A stretch of DNA of 19,677 nucleotides from JBFHRB01 sp041591915. Lineage in GTDB: Bacteria > Actinomycetota > Nitriliruptoria > Nitriliruptorales > Nitriliruptoraceae. Location of the stretch: NCBI GenBank assembly GCA_041591915.1, contig JBFHRB010000028.1:1-19677 (forward strand). Direction: 5' to 3'. The position numbers were made by a program, and so were the translations under genes. The notes beneath the pieces are model-generated. The model was not told the origin of the DNA. It saw nothing but the letters and a program-made list of their open reading frames with translations, and ran no database searches. Every line of letters starts with the position of its first letter. Within the stretch, counting starts at the first letter, position 1. Positions 1 through 7,414 of this stretch are shown here, one piece after another.

Positions 1-2
1 CC

Positions 3-206
3 GTGGGTGCGCGAGTCATCCGCAAGCGCACGCAGTACACGCCGGTGCTGCTGTCGCGCGATCTCCTCCTGGCGCTGTCGGTGGTCAGCCTCATCTACTC
101 GCCCGCCCGCTACGTGTCGTTCCTCGGCCTCGGCATGGCGCTCCTGAGTCTCACCGACTCGCAGTTCCGCGTCAGCGTGGCGATCGCGCGCGATCGCATC
201 GCCTGA
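3..206 (+). CDS. Hypothetical membrane-associated protein, probably the 3' end of a longer gene
   Basis: The frame is open from the first bases of the window to a TGA at 204-206, so the GTG at base 3 need not be the true start and the gene may begin outside. The 67 visible residues start with a basic stretch (RVIRKRTQY), followed by hydrophobic segments around LLALSVVSLIY and VSFLGLGMALLSL, which could be one or two membrane passes. I do not recognise a family. It converges on the MFS gene with only three bases between the two stop codons. Confidence 0.5.
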   Translation: MGARVIRKRTQYTPVLLSRDLLLALSVVSLIYSPARYVSFLGLGMALLSLTDSQFRVSVAIARDRIA

Positions 207-209
207 CGC

Positions 210-1457
210 TCAACGCTCGCCCTCGTCGACGGCCCCTCCGGGGGCCGTCGGTGCGTCTGCGGTGATCCCGGCCGCGTCGGAGCGCCCCGCGGCGAGCATG
301 CACGCCGCGGCGGCGAGGCCGGCCACGGCGCACGACCACCACAGCACCTCGGCGCGCCAACCGAAGAGCGCCGTCCCGAGCGCCGGGCCGATGATGCCGG
401 CAGCCGCATAGGCGGCGGAGACCGTGCCGGCGTAGCGACCGCGCAGGTGGGCCGGTGAGATGTGTGCGAGGTACGCCTGGGCGACCGGCGCTCCGAGCAT
501 CTCGGCGAACGTCCAGACGCCGACGGCGACGACGAGCATGGCGAGCGTCGTCGAGTAGCCGGTCAGCAGGAAGCCGAACCCGCTGATCACGAGGCTGACC
601 GCGAGGACCGGGACCGCGGGTCGTCGTTCGGTCCACGCGACCAGCGGCAGCTCGAACAGGATGATGAGCGTGCCGTTGACCGCCATGAGCATCCCGTAGG
701 TGCTCGTGCTGAAGCCAGCGTCCTGCGTGACGTGGAGGCTGACCGTCGTGAACGCCTGGATGTAGACGTACGCCCCGAGGACGGCACCGGCCAGGTACCA
801 GAGGAGTCGCCGGTCGGCCAGCACCGCACGCGTGCCCTCGCCCCGTGCCTCCGTCCTTCGGGAGGACGTCACGCCGTGGGGCAGGAACGCCAACGCGATC
901 ACGCCGTAGAGCGCGGCCGTGAGGGCGTCGCCGTAGAAGACGAGGTCCCACGAACGTTCGGCCAGGAAGCCTCCGACGGCGGGTCCCGCGGCGAAGCCGG
1001 CGTTGATGGCGAGCCGGTAGGCCGAGAAGGCGGCAACCCGGGAGTGCTCGGGGACGATGTCGGTCAACAGCGCCGTGGCTGCCGGACGGTAGAGCTCCGA
1101 CAGCATCCCGACGACGGCCGTCGCCGCCGTGATCGCCAGGATGTCCTCGAGGCGGACGAGGACCAGCAGGGAGGCCGCCGAGCCGAACATCGACGCGGCG
1201 ATCGTGTTCCGCCGCCCGATCCGATCGGCCAGCCAGCCACCGATCGTCGCGGCACCGAGCCCGCCGAGGCCGTAGGCGCTGACGACCAGGCCGGCCTGTG
1301 CCTCCGAGTACCCCAGGTCCGTGATGTACAGGACGAGGAAGACGATCACGAACGCGCCGAAGCGATTGATGAACGTGCCGACGTAGACGAGCCAGGCCTC
1401 GCGTGGCAGGCGCCGCACGCGCGCGAGGAGGCTGCCCTCCTCGCGCGGATCGATCAC
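210..1457 (-). CDS. MFS transporter (drug/multidrug-exporter-like)
   Basis: A 415-residue protein of normal length for a 12-TM major facilitator. MFS motif A is clear between TM2 and TM3 (GGWLADRIGRRN, about residues 73-84), and the TM4-TM5 region (RLAINAGFAAGPAVGGFLAE) carries the Gly/Pro-rich signature of drug:H+ antiporters. The start is GTG at 1457. A -10-like TAGCGT lies at 1487-1482 on the minus strand and would give a short 5' leader. The gene lies 58 bp downstream of the cadI/74-residue pair on the same strand, so it might be read through from the arsenic promoter. Some MFS proteins (ArsK type) export arsenicals, but nothing in the sequence fixes the substrate. Confidence 0.88.
   Translation of the reverse strand: MIDPREEGSLLARVRRLPREAWLVYVGTFINRFGAFVIVFLVLYITDLGYSEAQAGLVVSAYGLGGLGAATIGGWLADRIGRRNTIAASMFGSAASLLVLVRLEDILAITAATAVVGMLSELYRPAATALLTDIVPEHSRVAAFSAYRLAINAGFAAGPAVGGFLAERSWDLVFYGDALTAALYGVIALAFLPHGVTSSRRTEARGEGTRAVLADRRLLWYLAGAVLGAYVYIQAFTTVSLHVTQDAGFSTSTYGMLMAVNGTLIILFELPLVAWTERRPAVPVLAVSLVISGFGFLLTGYSTTLAMLVVAVGVWTFAEMLGAPVAQAYLAHISPAHLRGRYAGTVSAAYAAAGIIGPALGTALFGWRAEVLWWSCAVAGLAAAACMLAAGRSDAAGITADAPTAPGGAVDEGER
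227..250. terminator. Possible bidirectional hairpin terminator
   Basis: A perfect 10-bp stem (CGACGGCCCC, loop TCCG, GGGGCCGTCG) lies 21 bases after the stop of the leftmost gene and inside the last codons of the convergent MFS gene. There is no T-tract on either side, so termination is inferred from position and stem strength, as for GC-rich actinobacterial I-shaped terminators. Confidence 0.4.
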
Positions 1458-1515
1458 CTGACGCCCCCGTCGACCACAGCGACGCTAGCGCCCGTAGATG
1501 CGCACCTGGCCTCGT

Positions 1516-1740
1516 TCAGCCGCGGTCCGTTATCGGGCGGTTGCCACGTGCCCGCCACGCGATCGCGGCCTCGGCCGCGATCGCCAACCGGGCCTCGGCG
1601 AGGGCGGCACGCACCTTGAAGTCGGCCGGGTCGGCGTCCTCGCGCAGGTAGCGGACGAACACGGCATCGCGGTGGATCGCGTCCACGGGCCTGGTGCCGT
1701 GGTCGCCCCTCGCCAAGTGCGTGCGGCCTGACCGTCCCAT
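1516..1740 (-). CDS. Small hypothetical protein downstream of cadI
   Basis: A 74-residue ORF starting with ATG at 1740, four bases after the cadI stop, so probably cotranscribed with it. Third codon positions are strongly G/C in the middle, as expected for a real gene. The recognisable core is amphipathic and Ala/Glu/Arg-rich (FVRYLREDADPADF, then a helix around ALAEARLAIAAEAAIA). There are no cysteines, membrane segments or known metal motifs. The Shine-Dalgarno is weak (AAGG), and a GTG at residue 19 is an alternative start. No family recognised. Confidence 0.5.
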   Translation of the reverse strand: MGRSGRTHLARGDHGTRPVDAIHRDAVFVRYLREDADPADFKVRAALAEARLAIAAEAAIAWRARGNRPITDRG

Positions 1741-1744
1741 GTGG

Positions 1745-2146
1745 TCAGCCTTGCAGAAGCGGGAGCTCCTTGCCAGTGGAGGCGGGGTCGTCGCCGAGCA
1801 CGGTGTAGACCTCCCAGCGCTGGTCGGCGCCGGTGACCCAGACCTTGTCCTGCACGGCGTGGCAGCACAGTTCCTGCTCGCGGACGTCGGTCGTGTGGCC
1901 GTGGGCCTGCAGCCGGGTCGTCCAGTTCCCGACCTCGTCGGTCGAGTCAACCTCGACGCCGAGGTGGTTGTGCTGGCCGGCGGCCTCCGGGACCTCGAAC
2001 AGGACGAGCTTGAGGGGCGGGTCCGCGATCTGGAAGTTGGCGTAGCCGTCGCGGACCTTGCTCGGCCCGGTCCCGAAGAACTCCGAGTAGAACGTGATGG
2101 ACTCGCCGAGGTCGGCGACGTTGAGGGCGAGCTGCAGACGTGACAC
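1745..2146 (-). CDS. cadI: CadI/ArsI-family protein, probable C-As lyase (glyoxalase/VOC fold)
   Basis: A 133-residue vicinal-oxygen-chelate protein close to mycobacterial CadI and to ArsI, the Fe(II)-dependent lyase that cleaves the C-As bond of trivalent organoarsenicals. The family hallmarks are present: the start LQLALNVADL with metal-ligand position Gln5, YANFQIADPPLKLVL, NHLGVEV with His61, the vicinal pair Cys94-Cys95 that binds the arsenical, QDKVWVTG, and WEVYTVLGD with Glu112. I prefer the GTG at 2146 over the ATG at 2152. GTG gives the canonical MSR(L/V)QLALNV start and sits seven bases from an AGGAGG (2159-2154), whereas the ATG would be one base from it. It diverges from an ArsR gene, whose operators lie in the shared promoter. 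Confidence 0.9.
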   Translation of the reverse strand: MSRLQLALNVADLGESITFYSEFFGTGPSKVRDGYANFQIADPPLKLVLFEVPEAAGQHNHLGVEVDSTDEVGNWTTRLQAHGHTTDVREQELCCHAVQDKVWVTGADQRWEVYTVLGDDPASTGKELPLLQG

Positions 2147-2171
2147 GGGCATCCCTCCTGGGGGTTCTGGT

Positions 2172-2187
2172 ATCGATGGTCATCGAT
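2172..2187. promoter_or_regulatory. Candidate ArsR operator O1 (cadI side)
   Basis: ATCGATG-GT-CATCGAT is a palindrome with perfect 7-bp arms and a 2-bp spacer, 25 bp upstream of the cadI start. It shares the ATCGA...TCGAT half-sites of the second site near arsR. ArsR/SmtB repressors bind such AT-containing palindromes, which stand out in this GC-rich background. Confidence 0.65.
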
Positions 2188-2206
2188 GCGTTGCCCGGTA
2201 CCGTAC

Positions 2207-2236
2207 CTTACACATCGATGACTGTCGATATGTAAG
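2207..2236. promoter_or_regulatory. Candidate ArsR operator O2 (arsR side), overlapping a promoter
   Basis: The core is ATCGA-N6-TCGAT (2214-2229). It extends to arms CTTACACATCGA and TCGATATGTAAG, which match at 11 of 12 positions around a 6-bp centre. It starts exactly 42 bp (four helical turns) from O1. A plausible -10 for arsR, TAAGAT (2233-2238), overlaps its right arm, so binding would block arsR transcription. The -35 is not clear. Confidence 0.65.
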
Positions 2237-2269
2237 ATGGAGGAGCCCGCGTCTCGTCCGGGAGGCCCC

Positions 2270-2602
2270 ATGTCGTCGCCACTGCCCGTCACCGCCTGCT
2301 GCGCCCCCGTGCTCGACGAGGCCCTCAGCGAGGGGCAGGCCGACGAGCTCGCGGCGGGGTTCAAGGTGATCGCGGACCCGATCCGCCTGCGCATCCTCAG
2401 CCTCGTCGCCGCGGCCCCGGGTGGTGAGATGTGCGCCTGCGACCTCGTCGAGCCGCTCGGTCGCAGCCAGCCGACGGTCAGCCACCATCTGAGCATCCTC
2501 ACCGAGGCCGGCCTGCTCGAACGCGAGCAGCGTGGCCGGTGGGCCTGGTTCCGCGTCGATCCCGAGCGCGTCGCGGTGCTCCGCGACGCCCTGGCGGTCT
2601 GA
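2270..2602 (+). CDS. arsR: ArsR/SmtB-family arsenic-responsive repressor
   Basis: A 110-residue winged-helix repressor. Cys10-Cys11 lie near the N terminus (TACCAPVLDE). The recognition region reads ADPIRLRILSLV, then EMCACDLVEPL with Cys55 and Cys57, then SQPTVSHHLSILTEAGLLEREQRGRWAWFRV, the standard HTH and beta-wing. An N-terminal CC pair plus a Cys in the CxC-D region is the As(III) site arrangement of Corynebacterium glutamicum ArsR. The ATG at 2270 has GGGAGG four bases upstream. An in-frame ATG at 2237 overlaps the operator and has no ribosome site. It is divergent from cadI and probably represses both itself and cadI. Confidence 0.92.
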   Translation: MSSPLPVTACCAPVLDEALSEGQADELAAGFKVIADPIRLRILSLVAAAPGGEMCACDLVEPLGRSQPTVSHHLSILTEAGLLEREQRGRWAWFRVDPERVAVLRDALAV

Positions 2603-2604
2603 GG

Positions 2605-3471
2605 GTGGGGCTCGACGAGGCGCGCGACCTCGTCGCTCGCCTCGTGCACGAGCCGGAGGAGCTGATCGAGGTCGTCGGAGGCCACAGCGAGGGCCGACGG
2701 TTCCTCGTCGACCTCGGTGGGGACGAACGAGCGTTCCTGAAGGTGGCGGCCGGCGACGATGCCGTCCGCGGCTACGCACTCGAGCGCGACATCTACCGGG
2801 ACCTGCAGGGCCCCTACCACCCGCGCCTGCTGGCGTTCGACGACGACGCCCACGCCCTGCTGCTCGAGGACCTGTCGCGTGCACACGCCCCGCCGCCGTA
2901 CCACCCAGATCACGTCAAGGCACTGTTGCGAGCACTCGCGGCCATCAGGACGGCCCGCCCGCGGAGCGCCTGGGGGCTTCCCCAGTTGCCAGGCCCGGCC
3001 GAGCGCGAGGCGTCGTGGGAGACGATCGGGCAGGACCCCGCCGCGTTCCTGGCGCTGGGGCGGGTCGACCGGGCCTGGTTCGACGCGAGCGTCGCGCGAC
3101 TCGTCGATGCCGAGAGGCGCGTCGACCTGCGCGGCCACAAGATCGTCCACGGTGACGTCTACGGCGACAACACCCGGGTGGTCGGGCGACGCGGGGTCTT
3201 CCTCGACTGGGGCGAGGCCGCGATCGGCAACGCGCAGGTGGACCTCGCCGCACTCTGGTGGGACATCCAGCTGAGCGACGGCCCCCACGAGCTCGTGCGC
3301 ATCGAGGATCCCGGCGGCTGGGCTGCGCTGCTCAGCGGCACGATGGCCTACGCCGCGACCCTGCCCGCCGAGGGGCGGGCGGCCAGGATGCGCGAGCGCC
3401 AACGACGTGAGCTGGCCTGGGCGCTCAGGCTCGCCGCGCGGTGGTGCGACCTCCCGGACCCGGACGGCTGA
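2605..3471 (+). CDS. APH/choline-kinase-fold phosphotransferase family protein
   Basis: A 288-residue protein starting with GTG three bases after the arsR stop, so probably translationally coupled. It has the aminoglycoside-phosphotransferase (protein-kinase-like) fold: an N-terminal lobe with RAFLKVAAG (Lys as ATP-contacting residue), LLLEDLS hinge, catalytic loop KIVHGDVYGDN (His182-Gly-Asp184, Asn189) and the metal-binding DWGEA (Asp201) in place of DFG. The catalytic Asp, Asn and metal Asp are all present, so it is probably active. The substrate cannot be read from sequence. Family members act on aminoglycosides, choline, homoserine or other hydroxyl compounds, and nothing shows antibiotic resistance here. 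Its link to arsenic may be only positional. Confidence 0.8.
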   Translation: MGLDEARDLVARLVHEPEELIEVVGGHSEGRRFLVDLGGDERAFLKVAAGDDAVRGYALERDIYRDLQGPYHPRLLAFDDDAHALLLEDLSRAHAPPPYHPDHVKALLRALAAIRTARPRSAWGLPQLPGPAEREASWETIGQDPAAFLALGRVDRAWFDASVARLVDAERRVDLRGHKIVHGDVYGDNTRVVGRRGVFLDWGEAAIGNAQVDLAALWWDIQLSDGPHELVRIEDPGGWAALLSGTMAYAATLPAEGRAARMRERQRRELAWALRLAARWCDLPDPDG

Positions 3472-3497
3472 CACGACACGGGCGAGTCCGGCGCCTC

Positions 3498-3503
3498 TAC
3501 GCT
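3498..3503 (+). promoter_or_regulatory. -10 element of a probable leaderless promoter
   Basis: TACGCT fits the actinobacterial TAnnnT -10 and ends six bases before the ATG at 3510. There is no Shine-Dalgarno between it and the start, so transcription would begin at or next to the start codon. No convincing -35 is visible. Confidence 0.4.
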
Positions 3504-3509
3504 CGCGCG

Positions 3510-6500
3510 ATGGCCGGGCTCGAGATCCACCTCCTCGGGGGGTTCCAGCTCACCTTCGGCGGTGAGCCGATCCCGCCCATCGCCTCGCACGCCGGACGCC
3601 AGTTGTTCGCCTACCTGGCCGTCCAGCGTGGCAGGCGGCTCGCGCGGGCCGAGCTGGCAGCGCGGTTCTGGCCCGACGTGGACGAGGCGCGAGGACGCCG
3701 TCGGCTCAGCCAGGCGCTGTGGCAGATCCAGGACACGCTGGGCGAGTTCGCCGAGCCGGACGACCTGCTCCGTGCGACGCCTGAGTGGGTGGCCTTCGAT
3801 CCGCGCGGGGACTGGTGGCTGGACACCCTCGAGTTCGAGCGTCGGGTCTCCACCCTGCGTGAGGGTTCCGACGGTCACCCGCTCAGCCGGGCCAGCGACC
3901 TGCACGAGCTGCGGGCGGCCGTGGACCTGTACCGGGGCGACTTCCTCTCGGGCTACTACGACGACTGGGTCGTGCGCGAGCAGGAGAGGCTCCAGACCCT
4001 CTACGTGGACGCGCTCGGCCGCCTGGTCGACCTGACCAAGGGCCACGGCGACTACGAGCAGTCCCTGACCTACGCGCGCCGGTTGGCTGCGCAGGACCCG
4101 CTGCGTGAGGACGCGCACCGCGAGATCATGCGGCTGAGCGTCCTGCTCGGTAGGCCCGCAGATGCGCTGCGGCAGTACGAGCGGTGCCGGACCGTGCTCA
4201 TGGAGGAGCTCGGCACCGAGCCGGCGGCCGATACCCAACGGCTCCACGCGAAGGTCCAGCGACAGCGCCATGCCCCGCTGCCACCGGACGAACCCGCGCC
4301 CCTGCTCGGCGCGGCGGCCCAGCTTCCGCTGATCGGCCGCGAGCGTGAGCGGGCCGCGATCATCGACCAGCTCGAGGGTGTGCTCGCCGGCCGGGGTCGT
4401 GCGGTGCTCGTCGAGGCCGAGCCGGGAGTCGGCAAGACCCGCCTCGTCAGCGAGGCGGCCGACGACGCCCAGTGGCGCGGCTTCACCCACATCCTCGCAG
4501 CCTGCGAGGACGGCGCGGCCCGGCGTCCGTACGGGGCGCTGATCACGGCGCTCGAACCCGCGCTCACCCCGCTGCGGGTCGAGCAGCTCATGGCTCGCCT
4601 CGAGCCGATCTGGCTGGCCGAGGCCGCGAGTGTCCTGCCGGCCCTGGCACCACGGGTCGTTGGTGGTCAGCCTCCGGACGGGGTCGCGGCGGGCGCGCGC
4701 GCCGAACGCAAGCGTGAGGCACTCGCGCGGCTGCTCGTCGCGCTGTCCGCGGTCGCCCCGCTCATGCTGACCATCGAGGACGTCCACTGGGCCGACGACG
4801 AGACGCTCGGGGTCCTGCGTGCGCTGGCTCCTCGCGTCCCGCGCTCCAGCCTGCTGGTCGTGGTGACCTACCGCGACCAGGAGGCGCGTGATCGAGACGT
4901 CACATGGGACGCGGTGCGTGCCCTCGATCGGCACGCACGCCCGATTCGCCTGCTGCTCGAGCCCCTGACGGCCTTCGCCACGGCCGAGCTCGTCCGCAGC
5001 TCGAGCGGGCTCGGCCAGTCGGACGCGACGTTCGTCAACCGGCTCCACCGCGTGACCGGCGGCAACCCGCTCTTCCTGCTGGAGACGCTCGCGTCGCTGG
5101 ACGGGGTCGACGACGTCGAGGGGCTCGCCGAGGTCCCGCTCACCGAGTCGATGCAGCGGACGGTCATCGAGCGCGCCTCCGCGCTCACGGAGCCCGCCCG
5201 CGAGGGCCTCGACCGCGCTGCGGCCATCGGCTCGTCGCTGGACCTCGACGTGTTCATCGAGGCGTCGGCGATCGATCGTGTCGCGGCCCTGGACCAGATC
5301 CACGAGCTGGTCCGCCGCGGGTTCCTGCGCGAGTCGCAAGCGGGCCTCGCCTTCGCCCACGAACAGCTTCGACAGGCGGTCTACCTGGCGCTCGACGAGG
5401 GCTCACGCCGCGTGCTGCACGGCGAGATCGCCGAGGCGTTCGCACGTGTTCACCCACAGCGCCACGCCGAGCTCGCCCACCACTACGTACGCGCGGAGCG
5501 ACCCCGCGAGGCGCTGTCGCACCTGCGGGCGGTCGCCGCCGAGTCCGAGTCCATCCACGCGTACGGCACGGCCGCGCACCACTACCGACAGGCCGCCGGA
5601 CTCCTCGACGAGGTGCTGCTGTCGACCGACGAGCGCGCGCGGCTGCTGCTGCAGCTCGAGCGCGTCCTCGACGTGCTGGGCGCTCGCGGCGAGCAGTACG
5701 AGGTGCTCGATCGCGCGGCGCCCTTCATCGCCGACGACCTGCGGATCGAGTTCGAGCTTCGTCGCGCGCGGCTGGCAGCCAACACCGACGAGTTCGAGGC
5801 GGCGGCACGCCACGCCGACGCGGCGCTGGGCCTCGCGCGCACGGCACCGGACCGCAGTGCCGCGCTGTACGTGCGCGGTATGGCCCAGCTCTGGGCCGGC
5901 CGCGCCCCGGCCGCGGTCGCCGACCTCACCGAGAGCGTCGCCGTGGCAGCCGACGACGAGGAGGCGCTGGCCAACGCGCTCATGGGGCTGGGGCGTGCCG
6001 AGCTCCACGTCCAGCGCTACGAGGACGCGGAGGCCCACCTCGGCGCCGCCCTCGAGCGGCTCGAGCGCCTGGGCGACCTGAGCGGGCAGGCAGAGACGCT
6101 CGGACGACTCGCGGCCCTGGCCGGCGAGACGGGCCGCCTCGACGAGGCCGCCGTCACGTTCGACCGTGCGCTCGACCTGTGTCGCCGGATCGGTGCCCTG
6201 CCCCAGACCGGCACGCACCTGCTCAACCTCGGGAACCTCCACATGCGCCGGGGTGCGCTCGGAGACGCGCTGGCGGCCTACGACCGCGCCGAGGAGACGT
6301 TCGCCGACCTCGGCCACCGACGCGGCCTGGCTTCGCTGCGGCTCAACCGCGGATGGTTGCGGTGCGCCTTCGTCGGCGACCTCGAAGCGGCCCGTCGGGA
6401 CGTCGATGCCGCCCGCACCTTCTTCCGTGAGGTCGGGGACAGCCAGATGGAGGCCACGGCCGAGGACACGATGGCCGAGGCCCACCGGCTCGGCGGCGAC

Positions 6501-7289
6501 CGGACCCGGGCGAGGGCTGCGCTCGAGCGGGGCCTTGAGCTCGCCGGCGCCGACGAGCGGCCCTCGGCTGCGCTGGACCTCCTGCGGACGAGCGCACTGG
6601 TCGAGTTCGACGCGCGGGAGCGTGCTGCGGTGCGTGAACTGGTCGACCGCGGCAGGGAGGTCCTCGACGCGAGCGGCCTCCCGGCGGATCCGCTGCTCGA
6701 CGTGATCGACGCGCTGACGACCGTCGAGGACGACCCTGACCGGGCCGCCGAGCTCGCCCGTGCGGCCGCGAGCCGGGCCAGCGGGGACTTCCGTCCTGAC
6801 CTCGTCCTGCTCTACGCACTCCTCACGCTGGAGCAGGCCGGCGATCAGGCCGAGGTCAGTGTGCTCGCCGAGCAGGCGGACGCCGAGCACACGCGGCGCC
6901 TGTCGTCGCTCCCGGAGGAGCTCCAACCGCGAGCGCGGGCCCTGGCGACCAGCGAACGGCTGCGCGAGGTCATCGCCCGTCATGCTCCGCGCACCGCCAG
7001 CATCCGCGTCGCCTCGGCCGAGGCGCCCACGGGTCGGCCGCTGCAGGACGACGAGCTGGGGGAGGTCCGGGTCACCCTGTCGGTGCCCGGGGAGGAACGG
7101 CCGCCGTCCGATCGGCGACGCGAGGCGATCGTGCGGATCGCCGAACAGGCGGAGCAACAGGGCGGCGCGCTGACCGTCCGCGACCTCGCGAGCCTCCTCG
7201 ACGTCAGCCCCGCGACGATACGTCGCGACCTGGCCGCCCTCCGCGACGACGGCGTGGCGGTCGCGACCCGCGGGCGCCGCGTGGGCTGA
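3510..7289 (+). CDS. Large AfsR/SARP-type BTAD regulator with ATPase, TPRs and a C-terminal DeoR-like HTH
   Basis: A 1259-residue protein. Residues 1-100 form the SARP winged helix (LEIHLLGGFQLTFGG, GRQLFAYLAVQRGRRLARAE, RRRLSQALWQIQDTLG), followed by the BTAD domain (to about 255, with SGYYDDWVVREQERLQ, RLAAQDPLREDAHREIMRL). An ATPase module follows: Walker A region AEPGVGKTRL (Lys309-Thr310; the first Gly of the P-loop is Ala303) and Walker B LTIEDVHWAD (Glu423-Asp424). TPR repeats run from about 690 to 1100 (for example LLNLGNLHMRRGALGDALAAYDRAEETF). The last 60 residues are a DeoR-type HTH (TVRDLASLLDVSPATIRRDLAALRDDGVAVATRG). The ATG is preceded only by a -10-like TACGCT, hence probably leaderless. 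Such proteins integrate nucleotide or ligand state to activate promoters. A SARP-type direct repeat lies just after its stop. Confidence 0.88.
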   Translation: MAGLEIHLLGGFQLTFGGEPIPPIASHAGRQLFAYLAVQRGRRLARAELAARFWPDVDEARGRRRLSQALWQIQDTLGEFAEPDDLLRATPEWVAFDPRGDWWLDTLEFERRVSTLREGSDGHPLSRASDLHELRAAVDLYRGDFLSGYYDDWVVREQERLQTLYVDALGRLVDLTKGHGDYEQSLTYARRLAAQDPLREDAHREIMRLSVLLGRPADALRQYERCRTVLMEELGTEPAADTQRLHAKVQRQRHAPLPPDEPAPLLGAAAQLPLIGRERERAAIIDQLEGVLAGRGRAVLVEAEPGVGKTRLVSEAADDAQWRGFTHILAACEDGAARRPYGALITALEPALTPLRVEQLMARLEPIWLAEAASVLPALAPRVVGGQPPDGVAAGARAERKREALARLLVALSAVAPLMLTIEDVHWADDETLGVLRALAPRVPRSSLLVVVTYRDQEARDRDVTWDAVRALDRHARPIRLLLEPLTAFATAELVRSSSGLGQSDATFVNRLHRVTGGNPLFLLETLASLDGVDDVEGLAEVPLTESMQRTVIERASALTEPAREGLDRAAAIGSSLDLDVFIEASAIDRVAALDQIHELVRRGFLRESQAGLAFAHEQLRQAVYLALDEGSRRVLHGEIAEAFARVHPQRHAELAHHYVRAERPREALSHLRAVAAESESIHAYGTAAHHYRQAAGLLDEVLLSTDERARLLLQLERVLDVLGARGEQYEVLDRAAPFIADDLRIEFELRRARLAANTDEFEAAARHADAALGLARTAPDRSAALYVRGMAQLWAGRAPAAVADLTESVAVAADDEEALANALMGLGRAELHVQRYEDAEAHLGAALERLERLGDLSGQAETLGRLAALAGETGRLDEAAVTFDRALDLCRRIGALPQTGTHLLNLGNLHMRRGALGDALAAYDRAEETFADLGHRRGLASLRLNRGWLRCAFVGDLEAARRDVDAARTFFREVGDSQMEATAEDTMAEAHRLGGDRTRARAALERGLELAGADERPSAALDLLRTSALVEFDARERAAVRELVDRGREVLDASGLPADPLLDVIDALTTVEDDPDRAAELARAAASRASGDFRPDLVLLYALLTLEQAGDQAEVSVLAEQADAEHTRRLSSLPEELQPRARALATSERLREVIARHAPRTASIRVASAEAPTGRPLQDDELGEVRVTLSVPGEERPPSDRRREAIVRIAEQAEQQGGALTVRDLASLLDVSPATIRRDLAALRDDGVAVATRGRRVG

Positions 7290-7351
7290 GGGCCCCGCGG
7301 TCGAGGAGGCGAGGATGAGCGCAAGGTCCCTGCGCGGCGGGCCGCAGGACT

Positions 7352-7370
7352 GAGACACCGGCGAGACACC
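7352..7370 (+). promoter_or_regulatory. SARP-type direct repeat in front of the tiny ORF
   Basis: GAGACACC occurs at 7352-7359 and 7363-7370, an exact 8-bp repeat with 11-bp period. The core GACAC recurs at 7387-7391, two further periods on. Known SARPs (ActII-ORF4, DnrI, AfsR) bind heptamer repeats with 11-bp period whose last copy is 8 bp from the -10. Taking GAGACAC as the heptamer (ending 7369), a weak -10, GAGGCT (7378-7383), starts after exactly 8 bp. The adjacent regulator is the natural candidate to bind here; that is inference. Confidence 0.55.
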
Positions 7371-7414
7371 CGTGCGCGAGGCTTCGGACACAGCCGAACA
7401 GGAGCCCCACCCAG

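Noticed and set aside
2237..2272. Upstream ATG (2237) as the arsR start
   Set aside because: It lies at the edge of the operator and likely -10 with no ribosome site, while ATG 2270 has GGGAGG.
2605..3471. An aminoglycoside-resistance gene
   Set aside because: The APH fold is clear but substrate-specific residues are not recognisable, and many family members act on metabolites.
1516..3474. 652-codon minus-strand open frame over arsR and the APH-like gene
   Set aside because: Its sequence is low-complexity Arg/Pro/Gly and antisense to well-recognised genes. Only its last 74 codons lie in otherwise free space.
7315..7353. 12-codon ORF (MSARSLRGGPQD) before the SARP-like repeat
   Set aside because: It has a GAGG upstream but no recognisable feature, and it ends inside the repeat region. 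Chance is enough to explain it.
3348..7391. Long minus-strand open frames (670 and 662 codons) opposite the BTAD regulator
   Set aside because: They mirror a gene with clear domains throughout. Such frames arise from G/C third positions in the antisense strand and have no domain signature.
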